DNA of 60,637 nucleotides from an uncultured Chitinophagales bacterium (GTDB taxonomy: Bacteria; Bacteroidota; Bacteroidia; Chitinophagales; JAHDHT01). Positions 1-7,846 of this stretch are shown here, piece by piece (position 1 is the stretch's first letter; every line of letters starts with the position of its first letter). Under the pieces are notes generated by a model. It was given only the letters and a program-made list of their open reading frames with translations. It was not told where the DNA came from and searched no databases. Both the position numbers and the translations under genes were made by a program. The stretch covers positions 1 through 60,637 of the forward strand of contig CALHDG010000087.1 in the NCBI GenBank assembly GCA_938023075.1, in the 5' to 3' direction.

Positions 1-137
1 ATTAAAATTACAATAAAATTTGACATTAAACAAATTATTCATTATCAAAATTATATAATTACACATTTATTTAACTTATTATTGATTAGTTATGTATGGT
101 GCTCTTTGTCAATATGTTGCAAAAGTAACAAGTCTAA

Positions 138-239
138 TTAATAAAATTATACATCGATGACAATTTGAAACTAGCCAAACAAACGGTTCATCCGAAAAAT
201 ATTATGAATCCTGGAGTTTTATTAGAAGATAAAAAGTGA
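138..239 (+). pseudogene. C-terminal remnant of an FAD-linked oxidase (probable)
   Basis: A short open stretch between a TAA and a TGA encodes about 33 residues ending in HPKNIMNPGVLLEDKK. The pattern DPxNIMNPGxLL is the usual C-terminal tail of FAD-linked oxidases of the GlcD/D-lactate dehydrogenase type, where it follows the last helix of the oxidase C-terminal domain. No start codon, FAD-binding domain or further homology is visible in the preceding 137 bases, which are very AT-rich and in which I recognise nothing. I infer a decayed gene tail rather than a small gene; with so few residues a chance match remains possible. Confidence 0.35.
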
Positions 240-341
240 GTTAATTCATTAAAGAAAACTGTTAAGTATAAAATGAAAATTTGTAGTAACTTTAACTAAT
301 TAAATTTACACAACTAACTATATCATTTTAAAATAAAAACG

Positions 342-566
342 ATGAGTAAGATAACTTCAACATCTTTAAATAAGGCTCAATTAGAAATATTGCAATTGTT
401 TTCACAAGACTTAACCGAAAAACAAATAGAGGAATTAAGAAGTATCTTGGTTGGCTTTAGAGCTAAATTATTAGAAGACCATGTTAAAAAGGTTGTAGTT
501 CAGAAAAAAATGACCAACAACGAAATCAATGATGCCTCAACTGTTCATAGGCCTAAGGTTGGTTAA
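342..566 (+). CDS. Antitoxin partner of a PIN-family toxin
   Basis: A 74-residue soluble protein with a helical, charged N-terminal half (LNKAQLEILQLFSQDLTEKQ) followed by a lysine-rich tail. The pattern of a short 'LLQLFSRDLSEEEL..LR..L' helix pair directly ahead of a PIN protein is typical of antitoxins that accompany the TIGR00305/COG1569 PIN family. The stop lies 16 nt before the toxin start, so the two are almost certainly co-transcribed. By family knowledge it should bind and neutralise the PIN ribonuclease and probably repress its own promoter; no DNA-binding motif is obvious by eye. The ATG is preceded by an AT-rich stretch without a clear Shine-Dalgarno, as usual in this phylum. Confidence 0.7.
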   Translation: MSKITSTSLNKAQLEILQLFSQDLTEKQIEELRSILVGFRAKLLEDHVKKVVVQKKMTNNEINDASTVHRPKVG

Positions 567-582
567 TAATAATTAGTGTCAT

Positions 583-1011
583 ATGAAGGTAGTAATTTAT
601 ACTAATGTTATGTTAAATGCTATATTTCCAAATTCAAAAAACTATTGGATTTGGGAAGCTCTTTTAAACAGGGAAATCCACATATGTGTTACCTCAGACA
701 TTCTTAATGAATATGAAGAGATATTTGAACAATTTTATGACTCCTTAACCGCTATACTATTCTTAGATACTTTAGAGATTTTACCTAACTTAATTTTTAT
801 TCGTAAGTATTATTTTTGGAATCTTATTATTAAAGACCCTGACGACAATAAATTTGTAGACTGTGCTGTAGCAAGTGGTTCGGATTATTTAGTAAGCAAT
901 GATAAACATTTTAATGTTTTAAAAGATATTGATTTTCCTAAGGTGTTTGTTTTAACTGAAACTGAATTTAAAAAGGTGTTTAATGATAAAAAGAATGATA
1001 CAACAAATTGA
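583..1011 (+). CDS. PIN-domain toxin (TIGR00305/COG1569-like), first catalytic Asp replaced
   Basis: A 142-residue PIN-domain protein, of normal length for the COG1569 group of putative toxin-antitoxin ribonucleases. The start MKVVIYTNVM aligns with the family signature (V)(V)(L)DTNV, but position 6 is Tyr (TAT) rather than the metal-binding Asp (GAT/GAC). The remaining acidic positions look intact: the Glu cluster in SDILNEYEEIF and the acidic group in KDPDDNKFVDCAVASGSDYLVSND. PIN nucleases coordinate Mg/Mn through three or four acidic residues, so the substitution predicts weak or absent activity. It follows the antitoxin by 16 nt and overlaps the start of the downstream cupin by 29 nt. 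Confidence 0.8.
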   Translation: MKVVIYTNVMLNAIFPNSKNYWIWEALLNREIHICVTSDILNEYEEIFEQFYDSLTAILFLDTLEILPNLIFIRKYYFWNLIIKDPDDNKFVDCAVASGSDYLVSNDKHFNVLKDIDFPKVFVLTETEFKKVFNDKKNDTTN

Positions 1012-1360
1012 TCTCAACAAAAAGTTTAACAAAATAAATGAATATTGGACACCCAAAATAATAGGGGAACTAAACGGTCAATATGTAAAACTGGCAAAGT
1101 TGAAAGATGAGTTTATTTGGCATAGCCATCAGGAAGAAGATGAGCTTTTCCAAGTAATGAAGGGTACTTTGATTATGGAGTTTAGAGACAAGGTAACTCA
1201 AACGAAAGCGGGCGAAATATTAATTATACCAAAAGGGGTAGAACATAAACCCAAAACCAATGGCGAAGAAGTTTGGATAATCTTATTTGAGCCAAAATCA
1301 ACCAAACATACTGGTGAAATTGTGGACGAGCTAACCGTTGAAAAGCCGGAATGGATTTAA
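983..1360 (+). CDS. Cupin-domain protein
   Basis: A small single-domain cupin of 125 residues. Cupin motif 1 is visible as FIWHSHQEEDELFQVMKGTL (the H-x-H-x4-E arrangement that holds a metal) and motif 2 as AGEILIIPKGVEHKPKTN with its conserved PxGxxH. These are the features of cupin_2 proteins, which range from isomerases to metal-dependent dioxygenases and sensors; the substrate cannot be named. Two in-frame ATGs, 12 nt apart, both lie inside the end of the PIN gene; the second (position 995) would shorten the overlap. Overlap suggests translational coupling with the toxin-antitoxin pair, although a functional link is not implied by the sequence. Confidence 0.8.
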   Translation: MIKRMIQQIDLNKKFNKINEYWTPKIIGELNGQYVKLAKLKDEFIWHSHQEEDELFQVMKGTLIMEFRDKVTQTKAGEILIIPKGVEHKPKTNGEEVWIILFEPKSTKHTGEIVDELTVEKPEWI

Positions 1361-1597
1361 ATGAAACAACCTAATGTAGAAACCTTAAAAATTTGAAAGT
1401 CTATTATATACGAATACGAATTGTTGATGAATACCAAAAAACAAGGTATTCCTAATTTGGATAATGTTTTTTACATCGCCCTTTTATTTAAAAACCAGAT
1501 TGACGACTTTAAAGACATAGCACTCTTCAAATATAACAAAAAAGTAAGCTGGCAACTTAAAATAAGTGATTATTGTTGGATTAAAATTGAGATATGA
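1361..1597 (+). pseudogene. Interrupted small ORF (in-frame TGA after 11 codons)
   Basis: Directly after the cupin stop an ATG opens a reading frame that meets TGA at 1394-1396 after MKQPNVETLKI and then continues open for another 66 codons to a TGA at 1595. The downstream part can also start at the ATG at 1427, giving a 56-residue peptide with a plausible soluble composition (IPNLDNVFYIALLFKNQIDD...). I do not recognise the family. Either a small gene has been broken by a nonsense change, or the real gene is only the 56-residue part. It is followed by the convergent end of the minus-strand lipoprotein gene. Confidence 0.35.
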
Positions 1598-1598
1598 T

Positions 1599-2210
1599 TT
1601 ATTTTTTGTTCAGCTCAACCACTGCAAAACTAATATGGATATTTCCAGTAGTGGCATCTACAAATAACTCTCGGTCTTTTGAAGTGCCATTGCAAGTAGT
1701 GGTATTGCAAAAAATAGAACCGCCGGCAAGGCGAACTTTCATTGGGTCATTACTTGCGGTGATATCCCAATAGTTGCCCACTAAATTGGCTTCACGCGCT
1801 TTAGCAAAAGTGTTGATATTAAACATTATTTTCCGGTCATCTTGTTTAACCAATTCCCAATATTCTTCGTAACTGGGTAATCGGGTATTTGTCCAATTGC
1901 AATAGGCAACCGCATCGTTGTGACTTACTTGTGCCACCGGAAAATCAGCTTTTGCCGAATCTAATCCATTTGGCACATGCCAAGTAGCGCCTTCTACCAC
2001 TTCAAAATCAAAAACATCATATTGTACAACAGACCAACCGAATTTTTCTGCATCAGTTGTGTAACCGGTCTGTTGTACAAATTTAGCAAAGTCCTCTACT
2101 GTTACTGGTTTTAGATAAAATGATTTTGTGTCATCACATCCAAACAATAACAAGAGTATACCAGCTAAATTTAATATTTGAACTTTATATATAATTTCCT
2201 TAATCAACAA
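1599..2210 (-). CDS. Lipoprotein with a short formylglycine-generating-enzyme-like (SUMF1) domain
   Basis: A 203-residue protein with a lipoprotein-type signal (hydrophobic stretch ending LLLLFGC, Cys 25) followed by a compact FGE-sulfatase/SUMF1-like domain. Recognisable blocks are PVAQVSHNDAVAYCNW (family PV..VSW.DA.AYC.W), TRLPSYEEYWE (RLPTEAEWE), RLAGGSIFCNTTTCNG (RGGSF.C....C.GY) and NIHISFAVV (NHIGFRVV). The Cys-x4-Cys spacing used by catalytic FGEs is kept near residues 168-173. FGE family members either activate sulfatases or act as substrate- or carbohydrate-binding modules; no sulfatase is seen here. The domain is shorter than the usual 220-280 residues. It follows another lipoprotein gene on the same strand with a 41-nt gap. 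Confidence 0.65.
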   Translation of the reverse strand: MLIKEIIYKVQILNLAGILLLLFGCDDTKSFYLKPVTVEDFAKFVQQTGYTTDAEKFGWSVVQYDVFDFEVVEGATWHVPNGLDSAKADFPVAQVSHNDAVAYCNWTNTRLPSYEEYWELVKQDDRKIMFNINTFAKAREANLVGNYWDITASNDPMKVRLAGGSIFCNTTTCNGTSKDRELFVDATTGNIHISFAVVELNKK

Positions 2211-2251
2211 ACCGTATTTCCAGAGTTTTAATTAATGATGATTATAATTAA

Positions 2252-2908
2252 TCAATTATAGTCGATGTCTCGGTCACTCAATTGGCGAATAAATTCAGCA
2301 TTAGTACCTTCATCAATAGTTTTACGGTAAATTAAACCAACCCTTGCTTCATAATAATAAGCACTAATGGAAATCAATTGTTCATTTTGGTAGCGTTCTC
2401 TTTTTATCTTAAATACATTATCAAACCCCAAAAAATTTAAGCCAACCGAGTCAATGGACAATATTTCTTTAAAATCAGTACTCGTTTGAACTTCCCAAGT
2501 TTCATTTAACTGCCGGTTTAAATCTACAACAGGCACTTCAAGAATGTTTGTGGGATTACCATTAAATAAGCGAGGTTCAAAAATAGAATTCACTACAAAG
2601 CGATATATAAAAAAGGGTAATTGCGTGCCATCGTTTTGTACTAAAGCAAATACTTTATAGGGGTTGCCATTGATGATAGAATCTTTGGCTTGTTTAAAAA
2701 CATTTGCCGGGCTTGAGGTTAAGGTATCGCCATTTTGTGTAGTCGTGTATTCCCAATAAGAACCGGCAAGTGTATGGTCTATAAAGTTTTTGCTAAAGTC
2801 GATATCCCCAGGGGTTTTGTCTACCTTATCTTTGTTGCAACTGGTGCTTATAAAAATTATGATAAAAACAAATGGATAAATAATAATTGGTAATTTATAA
2901 TTAGTCAT
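2252..2908 (-). CDS. Hypothetical lipoprotein
   Basis: A predicted outer-membrane or periplasmic lipoprotein of about 218 residues. I place the start at the internal ATG (MTNYKLPIIIYPF...) because it begins a proper signal peptide ending in FISTSC and avoids overlap with the TRAP permease gene; a longer reading would start at 2947. The mature part contains a 'GSYWEYTTTQNGDT' segment and beta-rich sequence with no recognised catalytic motif. Proteins of this general kind are frequent in Bacteroidota, but I cannot assign a function. It lies between the TRAP permease and the FGE-like lipoprotein on the same strand. Confidence 0.65.
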   Translation of the reverse strand: MTNYKLPIIIYPFVFIIIFISTSCNKDKVDKTPGDIDFSKNFIDHTLAGSYWEYTTTQNGDTLTSSPANVFKQAKDSIINGNPYKVFALVQNDGTQLPFFIYRFVVNSIFEPRLFNGNPTNILEVPVVDLNRQLNETWEVQTSTDFKEILSIDSVGLNFLGFDNVFKIKRERYQNEQLISISAYYYEARVGLIYRKTIDEGTNAEFIRQLSDRDIDYN

Positions 2909-2933
2909 TAATAATGTATAATTAAAAAAATAT

Positions 2934-4280
2934 CTAACCAAAAACATAAATAATTTGTGGAAATATAATAATAAGCGTAATTAATATAATTTGAATGATG
3001 ATAAAGGGTATGATTCCTTTGTATAAATGTTGCGTGGTAATTTCTGGAGGAGCTACTCCTTTTAAATAAAATAATGAAAAGCCAAAAGGAGGCGTTAAAA
3101 AAGAAGTCTGCAAGTTGAGTGCCATTAAAATACCCACCCAAAGCATATCAACTTCGTAGGTATTGAAGATGGGGGTTATAACCGGAACGAATATGAAAAT
3201 GATCTCAATAAAATCGATGAAAAAACCAGCAATAAAAATTACGATCATTACAATGGTTAAAAATGCCATAGGGCTAAGGTTGGCTTGTTCAATTAAATGT
3301 ATTAAATAATCATCGCCACCAAGGGTTCTAAAAACTAAGGTAAAGGTTGTGGCACCAAGCAAAATCCAAAAGACCATGGCACATAAATGCATGGTTTGCC
3401 GCATCACTTCATTTAGAATTTTCCAAGAGAATTTCCGTTCAAAAATAGTGAGTAAGGTGGCACCCATTGCACCAACTGCGGCTGCTTCGGTAGGTGAGGC
3501 GATACCCGCGAAAATAGAACCCAATACCGCAACTATCAAAAGCATTGGTAAGAAAAAGGCTTTAAACACCCGCTTGCCAAAACCTTTACCACGCATGGCT
3601 TTAATATCTGCTACGGGTATTGGTGGCGCCCAATCTTTTTTAATCATACTAATAATGGCGATGTACACAATATAAGCCACCACTAAAATTAAGCCGGGCA
3701 AAAAGGCAGCTTTAAACATTGAACCCACATCTACTTGAGACATACCTCTTGAACTTGCCCCAATTTGATCGGCTAACAAAATCAATACAATGGAGGGTGG
3801 AATAATTTGCCCTAAAGTACCCGATGAAGCGATAACGCCGGTTGCCAACTCAGGTTTATAACCTCGTTTTAACATGACCGGTAAACTCAACACGCCCATA
3901 GTAACTACCGTTGCTCCAACTATACCCGTTGAAGCTGCTAACAAAGCCCCCACAATAACTACCGATATGGCTAAACCGCCATGCATTCTCCCAAACAGGT
4001 TTGCCATAGTTTCTAATAAACTTTCTGCCAAGCCCGATTTTTCTAACATAATACCCATATAAATAAACAAGGGTACCGCCATTAACATGGTATTATTAAT
4101 GGTACCCATAAAGCGAGAGGGTAGGAGGTTGAAGTCGGTAAATCTGAAAGAGTCAGGTACAATAATCATCACAATTAACGCAAACAATACCGAAACACCG
4201 CCTAAAGTAAAAGCTACCGGATAGCCTTTTAAAATCAATATAAAAATGATTAAAAATAAAATTAAGGCTAAAGCTCCCAT
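2934..4280 (-). CDS. dctM: TRAP transporter large permease subunit (DctM-like)
   Basis: A 448-residue polytopic inner-membrane protein with about 12 hydrophobic segments. Family hallmarks are the N-terminal FLIIFILILKGYPVAF start, the repeated small-residue loops (GALLAASTGIVGATVVTMG; ASSGTLGQIIPPSIVLILL) and the matching C-terminal half with NLQTSFLTPPFGFSLFYLKG. This is the ion-coupled translocation subunit of TRAP transporters, which import carboxylates, sulfonates and similar acids using the sodium gradient. It overlaps dctQ upstream by 13 nt, indicating translational coupling. No DctP binding-protein gene is visible next to it. Confidence 0.93.
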   Translation of the reverse strand: MGALALILFLIIFILILKGYPVAFTLGGVSVLFALIVMIIVPDSFRFTDFNLLPSRFMGTINNTMLMAVPLFIYMGIMLEKSGLAESLLETMANLFGRMHGGLAISVVIVGALLAASTGIVGATVVTMGVLSLPVMLKRGYKPELATGVIASSGTLGQIIPPSIVLILLADQIGASSRGMSQVDVGSMFKAAFLPGLILVVAYIVYIAIISMIKKDWAPPIPVADIKAMRGKGFGKRVFKAFFLPMLLIVAVLGSIFAGIASPTEAAAVGAMGATLLTIFERKFSWKILNEVMRQTMHLCAMVFWILLGATTFTLVFRTLGGDDYLIHLIEQANLSPMAFLTIVMIVIFIAGFFIDFIEIIFIFVPVITPIFNTYEVDMLWVGILMALNLQTSFLTPPFGFSLFYLKGVAPPEITTQHLYKGIIPFIIIQIILITLIIIFPQIIYVFG

Positions 4281-4831
4281 GTTCCGTCAACTTTTTGAGT
4301 AGTTTGAGCATTTGTATCTTCAGTATCGTCCATGTTTTCACCTCTTAAAATACCGATGGATTCAATTACCGAAGCAAGGGCTTGAAATAACAACAGTACA
4401 AAACCTAATACAATGCAAAATTTTAATACATACAAAGCTGGTAAACCACCTGGTTGGGCAGAGCTTTCGCCCATCTTAAAAGAAGTCATAAAATACTTCC
4501 AGCAAACAATTATAGATACGATGCACCATGGAATTAAAAACAGTATCCCACCAATTAAATTCACTCGTGATTTTCCTTTTTTTGACCAACGGGCATAAAA
4601 CAAATCCACCCGAACGTGCTTATCATGTTTAAAAGCATAGCCCGAGGCAAATAGAAATGAAATAGCAAAGAAGTATATTTCTAATTCAATAATCCAAATG
4701 AAGGATTGATTGACAACATAGCGCATAATAACATCTATGCAAATTATCCAAACCATTAGTGAAGTACTCCACGCAAAAAGCTTACCGGTGTTTTCATTTA
4801 TCCATTCTAAGCCTTGTTTAATTTTTTTCAA
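4268..4831 (-). CDS. dctQ: TRAP transporter small permease subunit (DctQ-like)
   Basis: A 187-residue protein with four predicted membrane helices, matching DctQ/TRAP small permeases in size and pattern: FAWSTSLMVWIICIDVIMRY in helix 1, the 'ELEIYFFAISFLFASGYAFKHDKHVRVDLFY' core and a C-terminal GFVLLLFQALASVI helix. DctQ joins DctM to form the membrane complex that accepts substrate from a periplasmic DctP protein. The first ATG gives a sensible cytoplasmic N-terminus. The last ~20 residues are acidic and polar (MDDTEDTNAQTTQ). It is the first gene of the dctQM pair and is separated by 166 bp from the peptide transporter upstream. Confidence 0.9.
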   Translation of the reverse strand: MKKIKQGLEWINENTGKLFAWSTSLMVWIICIDVIMRYVVNQSFIWIIELEIYFFAISFLFASGYAFKHDKHVRVDLFYARWSKKGKSRVNLIGGILFLIPWCIVSIIVCWKYFMTSFKMGESSAQPGGLPALYVLKFCIVLGFVLLLFQALASVIESIGILRGENMDDTEDTNAQTTQKVDGTWEL

Positions 4832-4997
4832 ATCGCTTATTTAAACAGCTAACATACTATTTTTATGTCAATTTAAATGTAAATGATGCAATTATGAATT
4901 GAGCAAGATTGAGAAAGACTAAGTTTAACCAATTTGCTTTGAAAGATAGACCTCGCCTTATTTCAAAAGTTCAATTGTATGGTGTTATCACAAACAG

Positions 4998-6836
4998 TTA
5001 TTCAATGTCTTCTTTCTTCTGTATATAAGATTCTTCTTTGTAAAAGCGACTGATAAAACTAAAAACTATTGCCGTTAAAAACATTAAAATTGCAAACGTA
5101 TAAAAATAACGGGGACCACTTATGGCAAACCTATTAGCATCTGCATTTTCATTTTTAATAAAACTACCAATGCTGGTAATTTTATTTCTATGTATATCTT
5201 CTAATACAATGTTATTAGAACCCTCTTTCAATGCCCCAACAATAAATGTTCCGGTTAGGGCAACAGTATCTTGTTTTTTAGTATTGGTTTTTCTATCTAA
5301 AAAAGTTCTGATGTATTCTAAACCGTTATCGCCTGACAAATTAATTTTTTCGCCAACAACAAAAGCACTGGCATTGTTAAACTGCACTTCGGTAGTAGTG
5401 CCTGGTGTAATACTGGTTAAAGCTAAAGGAACAATAATTAACTTACTCACTATTTTAACAATAATGCTTCCAAAAGAAACCGCTAAAAGCCAAAAGCCCA
5501 ACATTAACGATTTCATAGAATTTGGTGCTTGGGTGTAGGCAAACTCTAAGCCTGTAATAGAAACCATTACTTCGGCTGCGGTTAATATCATAAAAGCAAA
5601 AAACTGCCAACCTACCGAAACGGTTTGTCCGTTAAATATAAAACTTTCGGCATAACCTACAATAACAAATGAGAATGCTGTAATAAACAGTCCAATCCCA
5701 ATTTTGCGCAACATAGTAAGCGGAAAGAACTTGTTGATTAACGGATATAAGATAAAGGTAAATATGGGCGTAAAAATTAAGATCAATAAGGGGTTAGCCG
5801 CTTGTATTTGAGCAGGGTCTAAGGTATAGCCGAATAAATTCTTATCCATTAAATCAGATTGTGCCTGTAATACCCAAGTAGTTGCGTTTTGATCGAAAAG
5901 CGACCAAAATACCCCAACAAAAATATTAAGCACTAATAAAGTTAATACTGCCTTTACCCCTTTTGGGCTAAAAGCATCTTTTAAAAACTCATTTTTAAAA
6001 GTAACTTTACCAAGTGTGCCACTTCGTTGTAACAGCCAAACAACAACTGCCAGCAAGGCGAAGAAAACCGGTAAGAAATAACCGACCCAAACGGGCATAT
6101 ATTCACCACTAGCGGTAGCAGGTATCAGTGCAAAACTTAATAGGGCTAAAAAAGGTAAGAGTGCTTTTACCAATTTCAATCCATTCAAATCTTCCCAAAT
6201 GTTGTTTTTAAATGGTCTGATGGCAATGTATTTTCTGCGCCCTAACCAAAACAAAATGGTGGCAATAAACATTAATATGCCGGGTATACCAAAAGCTAAT
6301 GCCGGACCATGAGTTCTTAATATAATTGGTATGATAAGTGTAGATAAAAAAGCACCTGCATTAATAGAAAGGTAAAAATAACTGTAAACCCGTTCTAACA
6401 AATGCGAATTTCTATGGTCAAATTGATCGCCAACATGGGCAGAAACGCAAGGCTTAATACCACCACTACCTATTGCAATTAAGCCAAGCCCCGTTGCCAA
6501 AGCTGCCTTAGGCGAAAGGATATCATGCATAAACGGTAAATCGCCCAAAGCCAAAACCGCATGACCTAAACAATATATTAATGATAACCATATGATGATT
6601 CTGTATTTTCCAAAAAAAATGTCGGAAAGTAAGGCACCAATAATTGGAAAAGCATATACCCCAATAATAAAGGTATGTGTCCAATCAGAAGCAGCCGATT
6701 GACTCATTAGCAAATAATCTGTCATAAAAATGAGCAGAATTGCCTTCATACCATAAAAACTAAATCGTTCTGCGGCTTCATTACCAATAATGTAAGGGAT
6801 GCCGCCGGGCATTTTATTTGATTTTATTTCTGACAT
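4998..6836 (-). CDS. Proton-dependent oligopeptide transporter (POT/PTR family)
   Basis: A 612-residue major-facilitator transporter for di- and tripeptides. The POT signature is present at the start as GNEAAERFSFYGMKAILLIF (ExxERF in helix 1) and the PTR2 motif as SYFYLSINAGAFLS near residues 148-160. About twelve helices are visible. Unlike the ~500-residue bacterial norm, it carries a ~110-residue hydrophilic beta-rich insertion between the last two helices (roughly residues 460-575), expected to face the periplasm. It is transcribed alone, with a structured repeat element in the gap upstream. Confidence 0.92.
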   Translation of the reverse strand: MSEIKSNKMPGGIPYIIGNEAAERFSFYGMKAILLIFMTDYLLMSQSAASDWTHTFIIGVYAFPIIGALLSDIFFGKYRIIIWLSLIYCLGHAVLALGDLPFMHDILSPKAALATGLGLIAIGSGGIKPCVSAHVGDQFDHRNSHLLERVYSYFYLSINAGAFLSTLIIPIILRTHGPALAFGIPGILMFIATILFWLGRRKYIAIRPFKNNIWEDLNGLKLVKALLPFLALLSFALIPATASGEYMPVWVGYFLPVFFALLAVVVWLLQRSGTLGKVTFKNEFLKDAFSPKGVKAVLTLLVLNIFVGVFWSLFDQNATTWVLQAQSDLMDKNLFGYTLDPAQIQAANPLLILIFTPIFTFILYPLINKFFPLTMLRKIGIGLFITAFSFVIVGYAESFIFNGQTVSVGWQFFAFMILTAAEVMVSITGLEFAYTQAPNSMKSLMLGFWLLAVSFGSIIVKIVSKLIIVPLALTSITPGTTTEVQFNNASAFVVGEKINLSGDNGLEYIRTFLDRKTNTKKQDTVALTGTFIVGALKEGSNNIVLEDIHRNKITSIGSFIKNENADANRFAISGPRYFYTFAILMFLTAIVFSFISRFYKEESYIQKKEDIE

Positions 6837-7012
6837 ATTTTTCTATCTCTTTAATAGCGTACTACACCAATTGTATAATCAATTTGGTATTAATCTATTT
6901 TTTGTGGAAATATAAAATTTTATGATTTAAATATTCAAAAAAGTGGCTTATTTTTGAAAAGTTTTCCTATTCAATGTATCTCTTTTTTGAAAACAACCGG
7001 CTAACACTATTA

Positions 7013-7100
7013 AATGGCAGTCCCGCTTTTCGCTAAATCTTTTTATGCCACGCTGCAAGCCTGCGCTTCATAAAAAGGATACCGCTACAATCGGGTTTAG
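7013..7100 (-). ncRNA. Structured intergenic element, copy A (candidate Flavo-1-like RNA)
   Basis: Read on the minus strand: CCCGAT, AGCGG, a variable stem, AGCG and GCGGG. The variable stem pairs ATCCTTTTTATG with CATAAAAAGAT around a loop containing GAAGCG. It shares its invariant loops with five other copies in this window. This copy lacks the TTTCGCTTCAAA tail seen in most others. It lies just downstream of the barrel-like protein gene on the same strand. Confidence 0.65.
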
Positions 7101-7133
7101 ATTGGTGACTTCGGTGCTTCGTTAGGCAAGGTT

Positions 7134-7742
7134 TTACTTGTTCAACAAAAAGCCAAATGTAAGCTTTGATAAGATTGTAATAGGTACGCCATTAAGATAA
7201 ATCTCAGGTAAATCAGCACGAACAAAGCCTAGCCCTAAACCTAGCTCAAAATTGATGCTCATCGGCTCCACATTATTTTGATAACCCCAAACTACACCAG
7301 CTACAGCGGCAGTAAACTCATTAAAACTAGGTTGAAAGCCAACAACTAATTGCTGTACTTCTAACTTTCCGGCTACATAAGGTCCTGTATTATATTGATA
7401 AGCTTTACCCATTTTTTTACGCCTTGCTATGCTATAATAATGCCGGTTAGCAATTTCTAATTTTGGCAATAAACCAAATGCAAAACGGAGTGATCTCCTA
7501 TTTAAATAGGGTAATAAAAATTCTGAATTTACGCTAAACGCAATGGTATTTTTGTTGGCATAGGCTCTTTCAATATGAATACCAACTAAATCAATTCTAT
7601 GCAGTTTAGGTTCTAAAACAGCATCGGGCTTATCATTTTTTATTATACGATTTGGAGGTTTATAGCCCGGCACCGATGGATTTTGAGCAAATACCAACAT
7701 CACAACAAAGTTAAATAATATTATATTTAATATAAATTTCAA
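7134..7742 (-). CDS. Hypothetical secreted or outer-membrane protein
   Basis: A 202-residue protein with a clear signal peptide (MKFILNIILFNFVVMLVFAQ) followed by a short proline-rich segment and then alternating beta-type sequence (FAFGLLPKLEIANRHYY..., SINFELGLGLGFVRADL, KLTFGFLLNK). The pattern and the aromatic-ended last strand suggest a small outer-membrane beta-barrel or barrel-like protein. No named family is recognised. It is transcribed alone on the minus strand, downstream of the T9SS Kazal protein gene and separated from it by a terminator-like hairpin. Confidence 0.65.
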   Translation of the reverse strand: MKFILNIILFNFVVMLVFAQNPSVPGYKPPNRIIKNDKPDAVLEPKLHRIDLVGIHIERAYANKNTIAFSVNSEFLLPYLNRRSLRFAFGLLPKLEIANRHYYSIARRKKMGKAYQYNTGPYVAGKLEVQQLVVGFQPSFNEFTAAVAGVVWGYQNNVEPMSINFELGLGLGFVRADLPEIYLNGVPITILSKLTFGFLLNK

Positions 7743-7800
7743 ATTTATAAATACTAATTGGTAAGTTTATATAAGAATAACCATTGTTTTATATAAAAAT

Positions 7801-7832
7801 AAAGACCTGCTAAATTGTTTTAACAAGCCTTT
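7801..7832 (-). terminator. Intrinsic terminator after the Kazal-domain gene
   Basis: On the minus strand AAAGGCTTG pairs with CAGGTCTTT (nine pairs with G-U wobbles) around an A/T loop and is followed by ATTTTTATAT. It sits 15 nt past the stop of the T9SS protein gene. Confidence 0.55.
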
Positions 7833-7846
7833 AAAAATTGTATCTA

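Noticed and set aside
1394-1396. Selenocysteine codon
   Set aside because: No SECIS-like hairpin directly downstream, no selenoprotein family match and no selenocysteine genes in the window.
2908-3141. Small frame overlapping the dctM 3' end
   Set aside because: Shadow frame within dctM with no coding signature.
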